A stretch of DNA of 64,000 bases from Emcibacter sp. SYSU 3D8 (GTDB lineage: Bacteria; Pseudomonadota; Alphaproteobacteria; SMXS01). Below the pieces are notes generated by a model, which was given only the letters and a program-made list of their open reading frames with translations, ran no database searches and was not told where the DNA came from. Each line of letters opens with the position of its first letter. The stretch's first letter is position 1. Shown here piece by piece: positions 9,901 to 16,791 of the stretch. Location: assembly GCF_039655875.1 (NCBI RefSeq), contig NZ_JBBYXK010000001.1:868001-932000 (forward strand). Direction: 5' to 3'. The position numbers were made by a program, and so were the translations under genes.

Positions 9901-10009
9901 TATTGACGATCTCGCTGGTCGGCTGGCCGTCCTCGTCCAGCGCCCAGTGCTGCCCTGGATAGGCGTAGGGCGAATTCAGGATCGGCCGCTCGAAGAACTG
10001 GTCGCTCAT
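6983..10009 (-). CDS. Type III Res-like helicase-endonuclease (BPTD_3080-type)
   Basis: This 1008-residue protein combines a superfamily 2 helicase and a C-terminal nuclease, as in type III restriction subunits. Walker A (LATGAGKTT) is near residue 176, the DEAH box (INDEAHHC) near 306, the SAT motif (DLSATPFF) soon after, and motif VI (QVVGRGLRR) near 641. Near residue 929 comes LPDFIVQIDD and near 945 LIVEIKG, a PD-x(n)-ExK metal site. It resembles what annotation pipelines call the BPTD_3080 family, a name I give from memory. It is the first gene of the operon and overlaps the DUF4268 gene by 4 bp (ATGA). The start is ATG at 10007-10009. No strong ribosome site is visible. Confidence 0.9.
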   Translation of the reverse strand: MSDQFFERPILNSPYAYPGQHWALDEDGQPTSEIVNTRRRSDLITPVPKPKKRKSPREQTSLVLDAGDGLSTAEQEYNPTPIINEIRGYVETWRALPNPDQWLVTPETARLLQHWRHHQFEGLRPFFCQVEAAETIIWLTEVAPKMGARGAKFWEHIRGANEQSNPELVRLALKLATGAGKTTVMAMLIAWQTVNAVRHPNSKMFSRGFLIVAPGITIKDRLRVLMPNDPESYYRHRELVPNDMIGDIERAKIVITNYHAFKRREEMAVSRVGRALLGNPETIESEGKMLQRVMPELMGMKNIVVINDEAHHCYREKPQSDGEGDLKGEDKAEAKKNNEAARLWISGIEAIKRKMGLQGVYDLSATPFFLRGSGYAEGTLFPWTVSDFSLMDAIECGIVKLPRVPIADNLPGGDDDMPRLRNLWEHIGKQMPKKGRGKSGVGLDPLKIQPLLHTALEALYGHYEKTFDLWAASGISVPPVFIVVCNNTSTSKVVYDFISGFDRDNDDGSTTLENGRLKLFRNYDEHGNRLARPRTLLIDSEQLESGEALDKDFREMAADEIDRFRREIVERTGDARAGDSITDQDLLREVMNTVGKQGRLGESIRCVVSVSMLTEGWDANTVTHILGVRAFGTQLLCEQVVGRGLRRQSYELNEEGLFDVEYADILGIPFNFAAKPVIAKPAPPRETIRVQAIRPDRDLLEITFPRVEGYRVELPEERLTAKFGPDSVLELTPELVGPSITKNKGIVGADVDLTVEHLESRPSTILFHLAKHLLYNKYRDPGDAPKMHLFGQLKRIAREWLDGGYLKCTGGTYPGQLLYQEIADRAAERIKAAITESLAGERPVKAILDPYNPTGSTHFVNFTTSKETRWQTDPRRCHVNWVVCDGDWEAEFCRVAEAHPRVRAYVKNQNLGLEVPYLAGAVARKYLPDFIVQIDDGHPDPLNLIVEIKGFRGEDAKDKANTMRAYWVPGVNNLGKFGRWAFAEFTSVYEIEAEFAKLLASIPVREMA

Positions 10010-10218
10010 GGGCGCAACCGAAAAAGCGCACCCATGTCGGGCGCGCCGCTGAAACGATGTCTTTGAACGATATTGGCCAAGGCAGAAATCCCCCTATGGG
10101 AGAGGCTAGCCCAAACTGGGCGACCGTGTCACTTACTTGCCTACCTCAGTGGCTTTCGATCTCAGAGGGGTAGAAAATCCCCCTGCTGCCACGGCATCAG
10201 GTCCGATAGAGTGGCATT
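10010..10218. promoter_or_regulatory. Divergent intergenic region with repeated CCCCCT motif
   Basis: This 209-bp gap separates the minus-strand operon from the plus-strand nuclease-like gene, so it must hold both promoters. A direct repeat is visible: AGAAATCCCCCT at 10084-10095 and AGAAAATCCCCCT at 10172-10184, with 88 bp between first bases. A short inverted repeat (GCCCA-AAC-TGGGC) lies near 10109. I cannot place convincing -35 and -10 boxes on either strand. Shared control of both transcripts through the repeat is an inference. Confidence 0.4.
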
Positions 10219-11004
10219 ATGGAACAAGAAAAGAACAACGGAATACTGAACCATCTTCCAGCCGAACGAATCCTGGCCGAGTACGCCTCGGCGCCCGGCA
10301 ACGAAATCGCCAGTGGCAAGTTTGTCAGCAAGGAATCATCCGCCGCCCTCGCCGCCAACACCTTCGGGCTGTTTCTGGATCACCCCGGCGACCTGCCTCG
10401 TTTGCCGGGCACGGAGGAATGCGGCTGGCCCGCCGGCCGCGTCGGGCTGGAGAAGGTGGTGAGGTTCCCATGGCGCGGGGGGCTCCACCCGTGCCTCGAC
10501 GCCCTCATTGAAACCGGCACGGCCCTGATCGGCGTGGAGTCGAAGCGGTTCGAGCCGTTCAGGCCGAAGCAGCTAGGGGAGTTTTCAGACGCATACATGC
10601 GCCCGAAGTGGGGTGACGCGATGCGGGGGTATGAGAGCATCCGCGATCTGTACCGACAGAACGCCTCGCCGTTCACGATGCTCGACGCGGCACAGCTGGT
10701 GAAGCACGCCTTCGGGCTGAGGAGCGAGGCGGAGCGCAGGCACCGCGCCGGAAACCCGCGGGTGCCGATTCTCTACTATCTCTATGCCGAGCCTGCCAGC
10801 TGGCCGGTTGGTGGAAAGGTGATCGGGCCCGAGATCCACGAAGCGCACCGCCAGGAGATCCAGCTGTTCGCGAAACTCGTCGCCGGCGATGAAGTCGAGT
10901 TCCATTCATGCAGCTATAGCCGGTTGCTCGCTGCCTGGTCTTCCAGCTCGTCACCCGACATCCGTGACCACGCAGCAGCCATTGTAGGTCACTTCAAGCC
11001 TTAG
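10219..11004 (+). CDS. Putative PD-(D/E)XK restriction-endonuclease-like protein
   Basis: This 261-residue protein looks like a small stand-alone nuclease. FPWRGGLHPCLDALIE is followed by LIGVESKRFEPF around residues 93-112, giving an Asp, then Glu-x-Lys, in the spacing of a PD-(D/E)XK core. Downstream are YMRPKWGDAMRGYE and an ILYYLYAEP strand, then a Glu/His-rich helix. It reminds me of the PGN_0703 family of putative restriction enzymes, but that name is from memory and unverified. It is transcribed away from the Res operon across a 209-bp gap and ends with a normal TAG. No partner methyltransferase is next to it on its own strand. The nuclease fold is probable; activity is not shown. Confidence 0.65.
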   Translation: MEQEKNNGILNHLPAERILAEYASAPGNEIASGKFVSKESSAALAANTFGLFLDHPGDLPRLPGTEECGWPAGRVGLEKVVRFPWRGGLHPCLDALIETGTALIGVESKRFEPFRPKQLGEFSDAYMRPKWGDAMRGYESIRDLYRQNASPFTMLDAAQLVKHAFGLRSEAERRHRAGNPRVPILYYLYAEPASWPVGGKVIGPEIHEAHRQEIQLFAKLVAGDEVEFHSCSYSRLLAAWSSSSSPDIRDHAAAIVGHFKP

Positions 11005-11063
11005 CCGGCGCTACCAATCGGGAGGCGACGCCGCTCCCCAAACACCGCCAGGCGAAAGCGCGT

Positions 11064-11378
11064 CTACCTCTTCCAAAAGGCTCGGATTTTGCGCCATGCC
11101 CTCATGCCGAGCCAAGGCCGTCGCTCAGGCCTTTTCACCCGATCAAACAAACTCGGCCCGGCGTCATTCGAGAAGGTGCGCCGCCCAACCAGGGCAGCGT
11201 TCCGCCAAAGAAACACCGTGCCGCAGCCGCACCTGATGTCGCGCGACAGTGGCGGGGCGTAGCTGCCGTCGCTACGCACCGGCCAATTTCCGAGATAAAC
11301 GGATTTCACCCTGGGCACCGCATGCACCAAGCCACACGACGGGCAGGCATAGAGGTCCGTTCCGGCGAACGTGGTCAT
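11064..11378 (-). CDS. Small zinc-ribbon-like hypothetical protein
   Basis: This 104-residue protein is not recognised. Two cysteine pairs, CPSC at residues 12-15 and CGC near 50, lie about 37 residues apart, as in a zinc ribbon. The C-terminal 30 residues are basic and Trp-rich (RPWLGMRAWRKIRAFWKR). No signal peptide or clear membrane segment is seen. It converges with the nuclease-like gene, 59 bp away. It could be a nucleic-acid-binding accessory of the element. The reading frame is supported by the Cys spacing rather than by homology I can name. Confidence 0.5.
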   Translation of the reverse strand: MTTFAGTDLYACPSCGLVHAVPRVKSVYLGNWPVRSDGSYAPPLSRDIRCGCGTVFLWRNAALVGRRTFSNDAGPSLFDRVKRPERRPWLGMRAWRKIRAFWKR

Positions 11379-11597
11379 GTAGCCGCCGATCGAACGTTGA
11401 GACGGAACCCCTGACGCGCTCGTGTTGCCGCCATCTGACCCAAAAAAATCTCAATCTTGTCTAGGATGGAATCAGCGTACCACGGCTCTCGGCAATGCCG
11501 GCATTACGCAGAAGCCGGCAATCTCATGTCCCCACCCCAAGCGGTCGGAGCGCTCGACAAAAAGCACTCCGACCTCGTTAGGTACTTAAAGACCCCG

Positions 11598-12524
11598 TCA
11601 GCTCGCCAAACATTCGGCATTCAGGGAGCGCGCCCGGCGCAGGTGCTTCCGGAAATCGTGGGCAAGCAGCCATTCTTTCGTTATGACGACATACCAGTCA
11701 CGCTTGGCGCCGTAGCTTCCTTCCATCATCTGATCCGCGACCCAGATCCATTTGTAGGCGCGCGAACGTCCGCGCAACCAAGGCCTGTCCTTTGCTATTT
11801 CGCGAATGAAACGCTCAAGGCGGCCGCCATTAACAAGCAACTTGTCCATCCTCGATGCCATCTCGATATTCTGCAGCCACGACAGGTTGATCGCCACCTG
11901 GAACGGGATGCCAAGTTCGTCCGCTTTTACGTCTGCGGCCTTCTCTTCGGCCGCATATCGCGCCGCGCGATCGAACTCGAAGGTGGCACCCCAACAGAGA
12001 TTGCGAATCTCATGGGAGAATTTCCAAGGTGCGAACCGCAGTCCAGCACGCTGGTTCAGGGCAAACACCCAGTGCATATCTATCACTTGGCGATCCTGCA
12101 AATTCCAGCGCTTACGAACACAGGCGCGTGCCTCGGAGGCCCAAGAAGCCATCTCGCCCTGCCTGAGGTTATCACTCATCGGGCGAAACGCCGGCCAGAC
12201 GCTTCCCCTCATGTTGAGTTCGATGTGGATCCGGGCTTTACGCTCCCTGTAGCTGAAGTATTCCGCGGTCGAACAACCCAGGAGACACGACTCAATAGCC
12301 TCCAGTTCATCGATCAATGCCGAAGAGGCGACCTTCGCCAGGAGAGGGGAATATTGCTCAACCGGGAAACTGTAAGCTTGGAAGCTTTCGAATTTGGCGG
12401 CAGCCAGATCCCTCAGCTGACCAAGCTTTCCAGCAGCAAAATCCTTCAGGCGGGAAGTCTTATGCATATAGGCATGGCTAGTGGTTTCGCTCGTATTGCG
12501 GCGCGAGATAGAGATGTTTTTCAT
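11598..12524 (-). CDS. Unrecognised 308-residue element protein
   Basis: I do not recognise this protein, but the frame looks genuine. The start ATG (12522-12524) has AAGGAG about 7 nt upstream, and the product has normal composition with many Trp and aromatic clusters (DMHWVFALNQRAGL, RAYKWIWVADQMM, KRDWYVVITKEWLL). Basic N-terminus; no membrane segments. The central part is helical and mixed in charge. It overlaps the small ORF upstream by 47 bp. The opposite strand also carries a long open frame here, but its composition is poor and it lacks a ribosome site, so I reject it. A role in replication or transfer of the element is possible but unsupported. Confidence 0.6.
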   Translation of the reverse strand: MKNISISRRNTSETTSHAYMHKTSRLKDFAAGKLGQLRDLAAAKFESFQAYSFPVEQYSPLLAKVASSALIDELEAIESCLLGCSTAEYFSYRERKARIHIELNMRGSVWPAFRPMSDNLRQGEMASWASEARACVRKRWNLQDRQVIDMHWVFALNQRAGLRFAPWKFSHEIRNLCWGATFEFDRAARYAAEEKAADVKADELGIPFQVAINLSWLQNIEMASRMDKLLVNGGRLERFIREIAKDRPWLRGRSRAYKWIWVADQMMEGSYGAKRDWYVVITKEWLLAHDFRKHLRRARSLNAECLAS

Positions 12525-12687
12525 TGTCGGCTCCTTGGTTTGTTGAACTCGTTAAAAAGCTCAACATGTCCAAGGCGCGCCCGCGTAACGCAGACATAAA
12601 GGTATTCCGCATCTGCGTGAGCAGATCGATATCAGCGTGCTGACCGGCGCGGAACGATAGCCAAATGTGGTGAGGATAGGTGTTCAT
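12478..12687 (-). CDS. Small hypothetical ORF, 69 residues
   Basis: This short frame begins at ATG 12685-12687 with GGAG 8 nt upstream. It overlaps the start of the next minus-strand gene by 47 bp. The product (MNTYPHHIWLSFRAGQHADI...) has no motif I know. The clear ribosome site and position as first gene of a two-gene unit support it. The long overlap leaves open that it is a leader ORF or a frameshifted N-terminus of the 308-residue protein. Confidence 0.4.
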   Translation of the reverse strand: MNTYPHHIWLSFRAGQHADIDLLTQMRNTFMSALRGRALDMLSFLTSSTNQGADNEKHLYLAPQYERNH

Positions 12688-12754
12688 AGAAAGTCTCCGA
12701 TTGCGTTCCGTGAGGGATCAGCTACCCTGTGCACATCCTATACCGGGTACTTAC

Positions 12755-13429
12755 ATGGGAGTAAAGAAAATTCGACGGGATACGAACCTTTCTATCTCTC
12801 GGGATCGTGCCGAGCAGCTGCGCCGTCTCGCGGAGGCATATAACTGCTCGCCGCGAGAGGTAATCGAGGATTGGATCAGCAACGGCCTGAAGACCCTAGG
12901 GTTGAACGCCGACGGCATCCCTCACTGGGCGCCACCCGACACCAGTGTCAGGAAGATTTCGGTGAACGGCATCGCATTCATAGAACTGCGCCATGCTGGG
13001 CTCCCCGTCACGCTGCTAAGGGTGACCTTAGAAGACGATACCGGCAGTAGCTCGGAAGCACTTGCACTCGCCAAAGCCCTAGAGGAAGCGGCGCGCGTCA
13101 ACCGACCCTGGGAGTACAATTGCACCAAACATGGCGGGCGGCGCCTCGATGTGCGGCGCCGCGGCGGTGCCGTGATCCTGACGGCCGATGACAAGGGAGA
13201 TGAGACTGGGGAAGAAAGACCAACTGCTCCACGCATTGTTCTCTCCCCGGCGATGACTGAGGAATTGGCTGATGCCATCCGGTTCTTGCTCCACTCTAGT
13301 GTCGAAGCAAGCCAGACCTTGGAATGTAAGGAATCAGGGGCGGCCGCATCGGCTCCCGAATTAGCGCTCGCAGAGGCATTTGAGCTGGCTTGGCAGGTGG
13401 GTTGCATGGATACCGCATCGAGCGGATGA
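12755..13429 (+). CDS. Ribbon-helix-helix-like protein, 224 residues
   Basis: The N-terminal 48 residues (KKIRRDTNLSISRDRAEQLR, then LAEAYNCSPREVIEDWI) fit a ribbon-helix-helix DNA-binding domain: a short strand and two helices. The remaining 175 residues are not recognised; they hold two Ala/Glu-rich helices and a strand pattern (GGRRLDVRRRGGAVILTAD). I take ATG 12755 rather than the longer frame because the RHH strand begins right after it. A TATACC box at 12739-12744 ends only 10 bp before this ATG, so the mRNA could be leaderless. It is divergent from the unit at 11598-12687, and the short odd palindrome TACCGGGTA at 12741-12749 may be its own operator. Autoregulation is an inference. Confidence 0.6.
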   Translation: MGVKKIRRDTNLSISRDRAEQLRRLAEAYNCSPREVIEDWISNGLKTLGLNADGIPHWAPPDTSVRKISVNGIAFIELRHAGLPVTLLRVTLEDDTGSSSEALALAKALEEAARVNRPWEYNCTKHGGRRLDVRRRGGAVILTADDKGDETGEERPTAPRIVLSPAMTEELADAIRFLLHSSVEASQTLECKESGAAASAPELALAEAFELAWQVGCMDTASSG

Positions 13430-13521
13430 TGAGACATCGTACCGATCTAGCTTCCGATCGAACCTACTTTCAGCGACGAAGCCTAATGCTGAGGGCCCTC
13501 CTGCAATTCGTGCGGATCGCG

Positions 13522-13547
13522 ACAGATAATATGGCGCGATTATCTGT
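13522..13547. promoter_or_regulatory. Perfect inverted repeat upstream of HNH gene, candidate operator
   Basis: ACAGATAAT (13522-13530) and ATTATCTGT (13539-13547) are exact reverse complements around an 8-bp spacer. CGCG outside both arms extends the symmetry. It ends 4 bp before a GCGACA/TATAAT promoter, a position suited to a repressor or activator. Confidence 0.5.
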
Positions 13548-13550
13548 TTC

Positions 13551-13580
13551 GCGACACATTTAGATTTTTTGTGTTATAAT
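13551..13580 (+). promoter_or_regulatory. Sigma70-type promoter for the HNH gene
   Basis: GCGACA at 13551-13556 (three of the last bases match TTGACA) is followed, after 18 bp, by a perfect TATAAT at 13575-13580. The DNA is AT-rich compared with its surroundings. Because the promoter sits here, translation must start downstream of about 13587, which rules out the TTG at 13569 as the start of the HNH gene. Confidence 0.5.
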
Positions 13581-13661
13581 TCAATATCTTATGGATCACC
13601 CTGCGCCCTTGTCGCCCAGCGTCCAATGCCACTAAAGATCGCGATAGAGGCCAAAGTTTCC

Positions 13662-14123
13662 ATGATTACATCACGTAGCTCAGCCTCTAAGCCGGTAGAC
13701 AAAGAGGTCTGGATCGATACGCCGGGATTCATATATCTCTATCGAGTATCGAGTATGGGCAGAGTGCTGCGCCTGCCGCGGCCTGGCACCCTCGATCAGC
13801 GCCTCGATTACACCCGTATCCTGGAGCCCAACTTCGCCGGCCACCATCTTTGGGTGTGGCTCCGAGACCATGATCACCAGCGTCACAGGCTTCGGGTTGA
13901 CAGGCTGGTTGTCTGCGGCTTCTCGGGCCAGCCCTATGCCGTGTTTGACGTTGTTCACCTTGATCGCGACAACCGCAACTGCCGGCTGGAGAACCTGATC
14001 AGGCTTAACAGACGCACGGTCTTTGGGCCTGCGCATTCCAGGCGCTCAATCATCCGCGTTGACGATACCGCGTATGTTCAAGGCTACAGAGCTGCGTTGG
14101 TCTCCAGCAAGACGGCCGTTTGA
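13662..14123 (+). CDS. NUMOD4-HNH endonuclease-like protein
   Basis: This protein of about 153 residues joins two short domains usual in phage and mobile-element HNH proteins. First comes a NUMOD4-like segment (EVWIDTPGFIYLYRVSSMGR), then an HNH_3-like core with VVHLDRDNRNCRLENLIRL, where His, Asn and Asn mark the metal site. The start is uncertain: ATG 13662 has AGAGG 11 nt upstream, while ATG 13626 gives 12 more residues with no ribosome site. Such proteins nick DNA and act in homing or in phage packaging. Here it is a single gene with its own promoter and terminator. The family call is good. Confidence 0.75.
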   Translation: MITSRSSASKPVDKEVWIDTPGFIYLYRVSSMGRVLRLPRPGTLDQRLDYTRILEPNFAGHHLWVWLRDHDHQRHRLRVDRLVVCGFSGQPYAVFDVVHLDRDNRNCRLENLIRLNRRTVFGPAHSRRSIIRVDDTAYVQGYRAALVSSKTAV

Positions 14124-14177
14124 GGGAATGAACCTGCCGGGAGCCCCGGCGCATCGCCGGATAGAGATTGCTGAGCC

Positions 14178-14208
14178 AGGGAGAGTCACCAGCGGGCCAT
14201 CTCTCCCT
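14178..14208 (+). terminator. Stem-loop terminator after the HNH gene
   Basis: AGGGAGAG (14178-14185) pairs with CTCTCCCT (14201-14208) across a 15-nt loop and runs into TT. It lies 55 bp after the HNH stop. The T-run is short, so strength is uncertain. Confidence 0.45.
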
Positions 14209-14364
14209 TTCTGGTGTCAGTGGGCACCACGGGCCTGATCGCGCCCAGCGAGTCTGAGAACCGCTCGCGTCTGAACAGACAACCACAGCCATGGGTGAGG
14301 CATAGGCGCCGGTCAATGAACCGCGTGCAGTGGCGAGTGCGGGATCCTCGAAATAGGCCATGCC

Positions 14365-15573
14365 ATGTTGCCGAAAGCGGATGCTTCCTCTATTCCCCGC
14401 CAGCTCGATCTATCGCCATCAGAGAGGAACGCCGTGCCCATCCACCGAGAGGTCGAGCTGCCGATGAGGTTGCACTCGCAGTCGCTGACGCTCCCCTATC
14501 GCGTTGGCGAACTCACCGGCGCCCAAGCGCGACTGCAGGGCCGCTACGTGGTTGAGCCGGATGTTGACGTGTCTGGGAAGAGCTTCGCCTGTTCCGCGGA
14601 GGTTGACTGGCTGGTGTTCGGTGTGTCGCTACGGAATGTGACGCAGAGCGTGCATGTCAGCACCCTACTTAGCCCAATCCTCCGCCGGCAACCCCACGTC
14701 GAGGGGCCGAATGGAGAGTCGCACTACACCGGCAACGACTTTCGCATCCGGGTACAGCAGCCGAAGAGACGCAAGCTCGATGAAGTGCTGTTTGAGCTGG
14801 ATGATCGATGGGGCCTGGTGGGCGAACCGAGGCCCTTGCAGATTGAGGTGTCGCTGGATTTTTATCCGAAGGATGAGACGGATGAGACCCGCCGCATGAT
14901 GGTAGGCATACTGCAGCGACACTTCCTGGCGCCCGACGAGCATGTCGAAGGGAAGATGGCAAAGGGGCGGTTCTTCTTCACGTACGGCAATCCGCCCCGC
15001 AAGAAGACCTTCCGGATCTACAGCAAGAAAGGCGCCACCACGCCGCTCATCGATTCCACGGTCTACTTCGGCAAGGAGGGCGCGCCGGTGACATGGCGCA
15101 TCATGGATAAGACCACCGACGACCGCAAAGGCGTCAAGGCGATGGCGCTGATGCAAGACAAGAAGCGGGCGCGCATAGAGGTGACCCTGGGTGATGCGAC
15201 GGTGGCAGCAATGGGGCTGGAGACACTCGACGACCTGAAGAGCCCGTTCTTCACCAAGCTGAGGAAGCCCTACTTCGAGTTCAGACTGCCGACGTTCGAT
15301 GAGGTGGAGGGCAAGGGCATCGAGGCCGCGAGGGAGAAGTACGAGGAACTGAGATGGTCGCTGTTCGCCCAGGCCGGGGTGTACGGGCTGCTGAGGATGG
15401 ATCGCGCCGCCGATGTGACCAGGGCCGACCTCAACCGCAAGCGAACCGAGGGGAAGGTCAGAGCGCCTGACGGCACACTGCGGCGTCTGCGGGTGGGAGA
15501 GAACGCTCGGCTGGTGGCGTACGGCGCGCTGCACAGGCGGATCGGCGCCGCGCTCCGCAATCTCAACCTGTAA
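14365..15573 (+). CDS. Possible rolling-circle replication initiator (Rep_trans-like)
   Basis: This 402-residue protein is not recognised with certainty. Residues 75-345 show a pattern that recalls the Rep_trans/RstA-type initiators of small plasmids and filamentous phages: VDWLVFGV, then LQIEVSLDFYP, then STVYFGKEGAPVTWRIMDK, then RARIEVTL. The comparable family segment is a TxYxG strand followed by an RxYDK box and a basic/acidic strand. Here Met replaces the Tyr in that box, so a catalytic Tyr would have to be elsewhere. ATG 14464 (MRLHSQSL) is an alternative start with GAGG upstream. A hairpin lies 24 bp past the stop. A role in element replication is inference. Confidence 0.45.
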   Translation: MLPKADASSIPRQLDLSPSERNAVPIHREVELPMRLHSQSLTLPYRVGELTGAQARLQGRYVVEPDVDVSGKSFACSAEVDWLVFGVSLRNVTQSVHVSTLLSPILRRQPHVEGPNGESHYTGNDFRIRVQQPKRRKLDEVLFELDDRWGLVGEPRPLQIEVSLDFYPKDETDETRRMMVGILQRHFLAPDEHVEGKMAKGRFFFTYGNPPRKKTFRIYSKKGATTPLIDSTVYFGKEGAPVTWRIMDKTTDDRKGVKAMALMQDKKRARIEVTLGDATVAAMGLETLDDLKSPFFTKLRKPYFEFRLPTFDEVEGKGIEAAREKYEELRWSLFAQAGVYGLLRMDRAADVTRADLNRKRTEGKVRAPDGTLRRLRVGENARLVAYGALHRRIGAALRNLNL

Positions 15574-16173
15574 CCCGCTCTGGCTATGGCTTCCCGTTCC
15601 GCTTAGTATCTAGTTATTAGATGGAGAGCGGAAATGCCGCCGGTTTGGCCAAGCCCAGCCTGGGCGGCGCTCGCCTCGTCATATACGGCCAAAACAGCCG
15701 TATTCACGTCGGAAACAGGTCGGATTTGACTGAAACTTACACCTAGGCGGCATGCGAGCACTGGGCAGTGGCGTGCACCAGGCAGTCGCCAGACCAGCGC
15801 CAGCGCGGCTCTTCAGACGGCCACCGCCAAGCTGGCATCGGCGAACGCACGCCGCCTGTGGAAGGATCCGACGCCGGGCAGCTGCCAAAATGTGCCGGCA
15901 TGGCCCACGAGGCTCGCCTCGGTGCTAAGACTACCCATCCCTTCGAACAATGTGCAACACGACGGCGCCCCACCCTGTCGGCTTCATCTCACGGCAAGAC
16001 CGATCAAGTCGCACAGAAGCGTGCTGACTCGCGTCGCTTCTCCCGGGCATGGATAACACCCCAGAACGTCGCATGCGCACTCAGCGAGCCCCAGGGAGTC
16101 GGGAAACGGCACCCTGCATCAGCATGTCGATCACGCGAGCTTTGGGCGCACTAGACGACCGCCAGCAAGACCA
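15574..16173. other. 600-bp region without a convincing gene
   Basis: Apart from a hairpin at 15597-15633 I see nothing I can support. Open frames on both strands here are short, rich in Arg, Pro and Cys, and have no ribosome sites or recognisable motifs. It may be decayed coding sequence. Confidence 0.5.
15597..15633. repeat. Interrupted palindrome after the Rep-like gene
   Basis: TTCCGC (15597-15602) pairs with GCGGAA (15628-15633), and inside it ATCTA (15608-15612) pairs with TAGAT (15618-15622) around a GTTAT loop; 5-nt unpaired bulges separate the two stems. It lacks a T-run, so it is not an obvious terminator. Its place next to a Rep-like gene makes an origin hairpin possible. Confidence 0.4.
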
Positions 16174-16791
16174 TCAGGCGTCACCCTTCGCCTTCTTCCT
16201 CATTCGCACCTGCATCGCACGGCGTGCCCCTGCGATGCGCCCGAGGGCAACGCGAATGGCGTCTTCATTGACAACGGTTGGATCAAAGTCACCGAGCTGG
16301 TCGCTGATCTCATCATGCTCCGGATGATCCGAATCGGCGAGGATGGCGACCAGATCGTAAAAGCCGCCCAGCCCGCCGCAGTCCTCCGGCGGCACCGCGT
16401 TTTCACCGCCAACGTAGAGGGGGTAACCAATCTCCGGGTCGCCCGCCCGGATGTTCTTGACCACCAGGCGGTGATGCCAGTCGTCGCCAAAGTCATACAG
16501 GTAGTCAATCACCGTCTGGCCAGGCTGAAGAACCTGCCGGAGCCGCACCTTGCCTGCGTCGGTAGTCGGCGTGTCGCGCCATTCCCCATCCACCGGCAAG
16601 ACGTAGCGCCGATCGCCGATCTTCAACTCCCAAAGGTGCTCGTCGAACCACCCCATCGCCGCCTGCACGATTTTGTGCAGCACCTTGAGTGTCACCGAAG
16701 TTGGCACCTCCACCTGGCGCCAGATCAACGGATTGGAGCCGGTCAACTCGATCCGGAGCGTGGCGATCTCGTTGATGCTGTTGCTGGTCAT
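16174..16791 (-). CDS. Plasmid pRiA4b ORF-3 family protein
   Basis: This 205-residue protein matches the PRiA4_ORF3 family. Hallmarks are LRIELTGSNPLIWRQVEVP at the N-terminus, LHKIVQAAMGWFDEHLWEL, the central YLYDFGDDWHHRLVV box and CGGLGGFYDL. The family is common on plasmids and genomic islands; its biochemical role is unknown to me. I place the start at ATG 16789-16791 because the family begins with the IATLRIEL strand; an upstream start at 16863 would add 24 unlikely residues. It stands alone, with no operon partner. Confidence 0.85.
   Translation of the reverse strand: MTSNSINEIATLRIELTGSNPLIWRQVEVPTSVTLKVLHKIVQAAMGWFDEHLWELKIGDRRYVLPVDGEWRDTPTTDAGKVRLRQVLQPGQTVIDYLYDFGDDWHHRLVVKNIRAGDPEIGYPLYVGGENAVPPEDCGGLGGFYDLVAILADSDHPEHDEISDQLGDFDPTVVNEDAIRVALGRIAGARRAMQVRMRKKAKGDA

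Noticed and set aside
1-10009. DISARM or BREX system
   Set aside because: An SNF2 helicase and a methylase are present, but DrmA, DrmB, PglZ and BrxC-like genes are not visible. The part left of position 1 is unseen, so this is provisional.
11457-12599. Plus-strand open frame of 380 codons opposite the 308-residue gene
   Set aside because: It lacks a ribosome site and has poor composition, while the minus-strand frame has AAGGAG and protein-like aromatic clusters.
13569-13661. TTG start giving a longer HNH protein
   Set aside because: A perfect TATAAT lies just inside this extension, so the transcript should begin downstream of the TTG.
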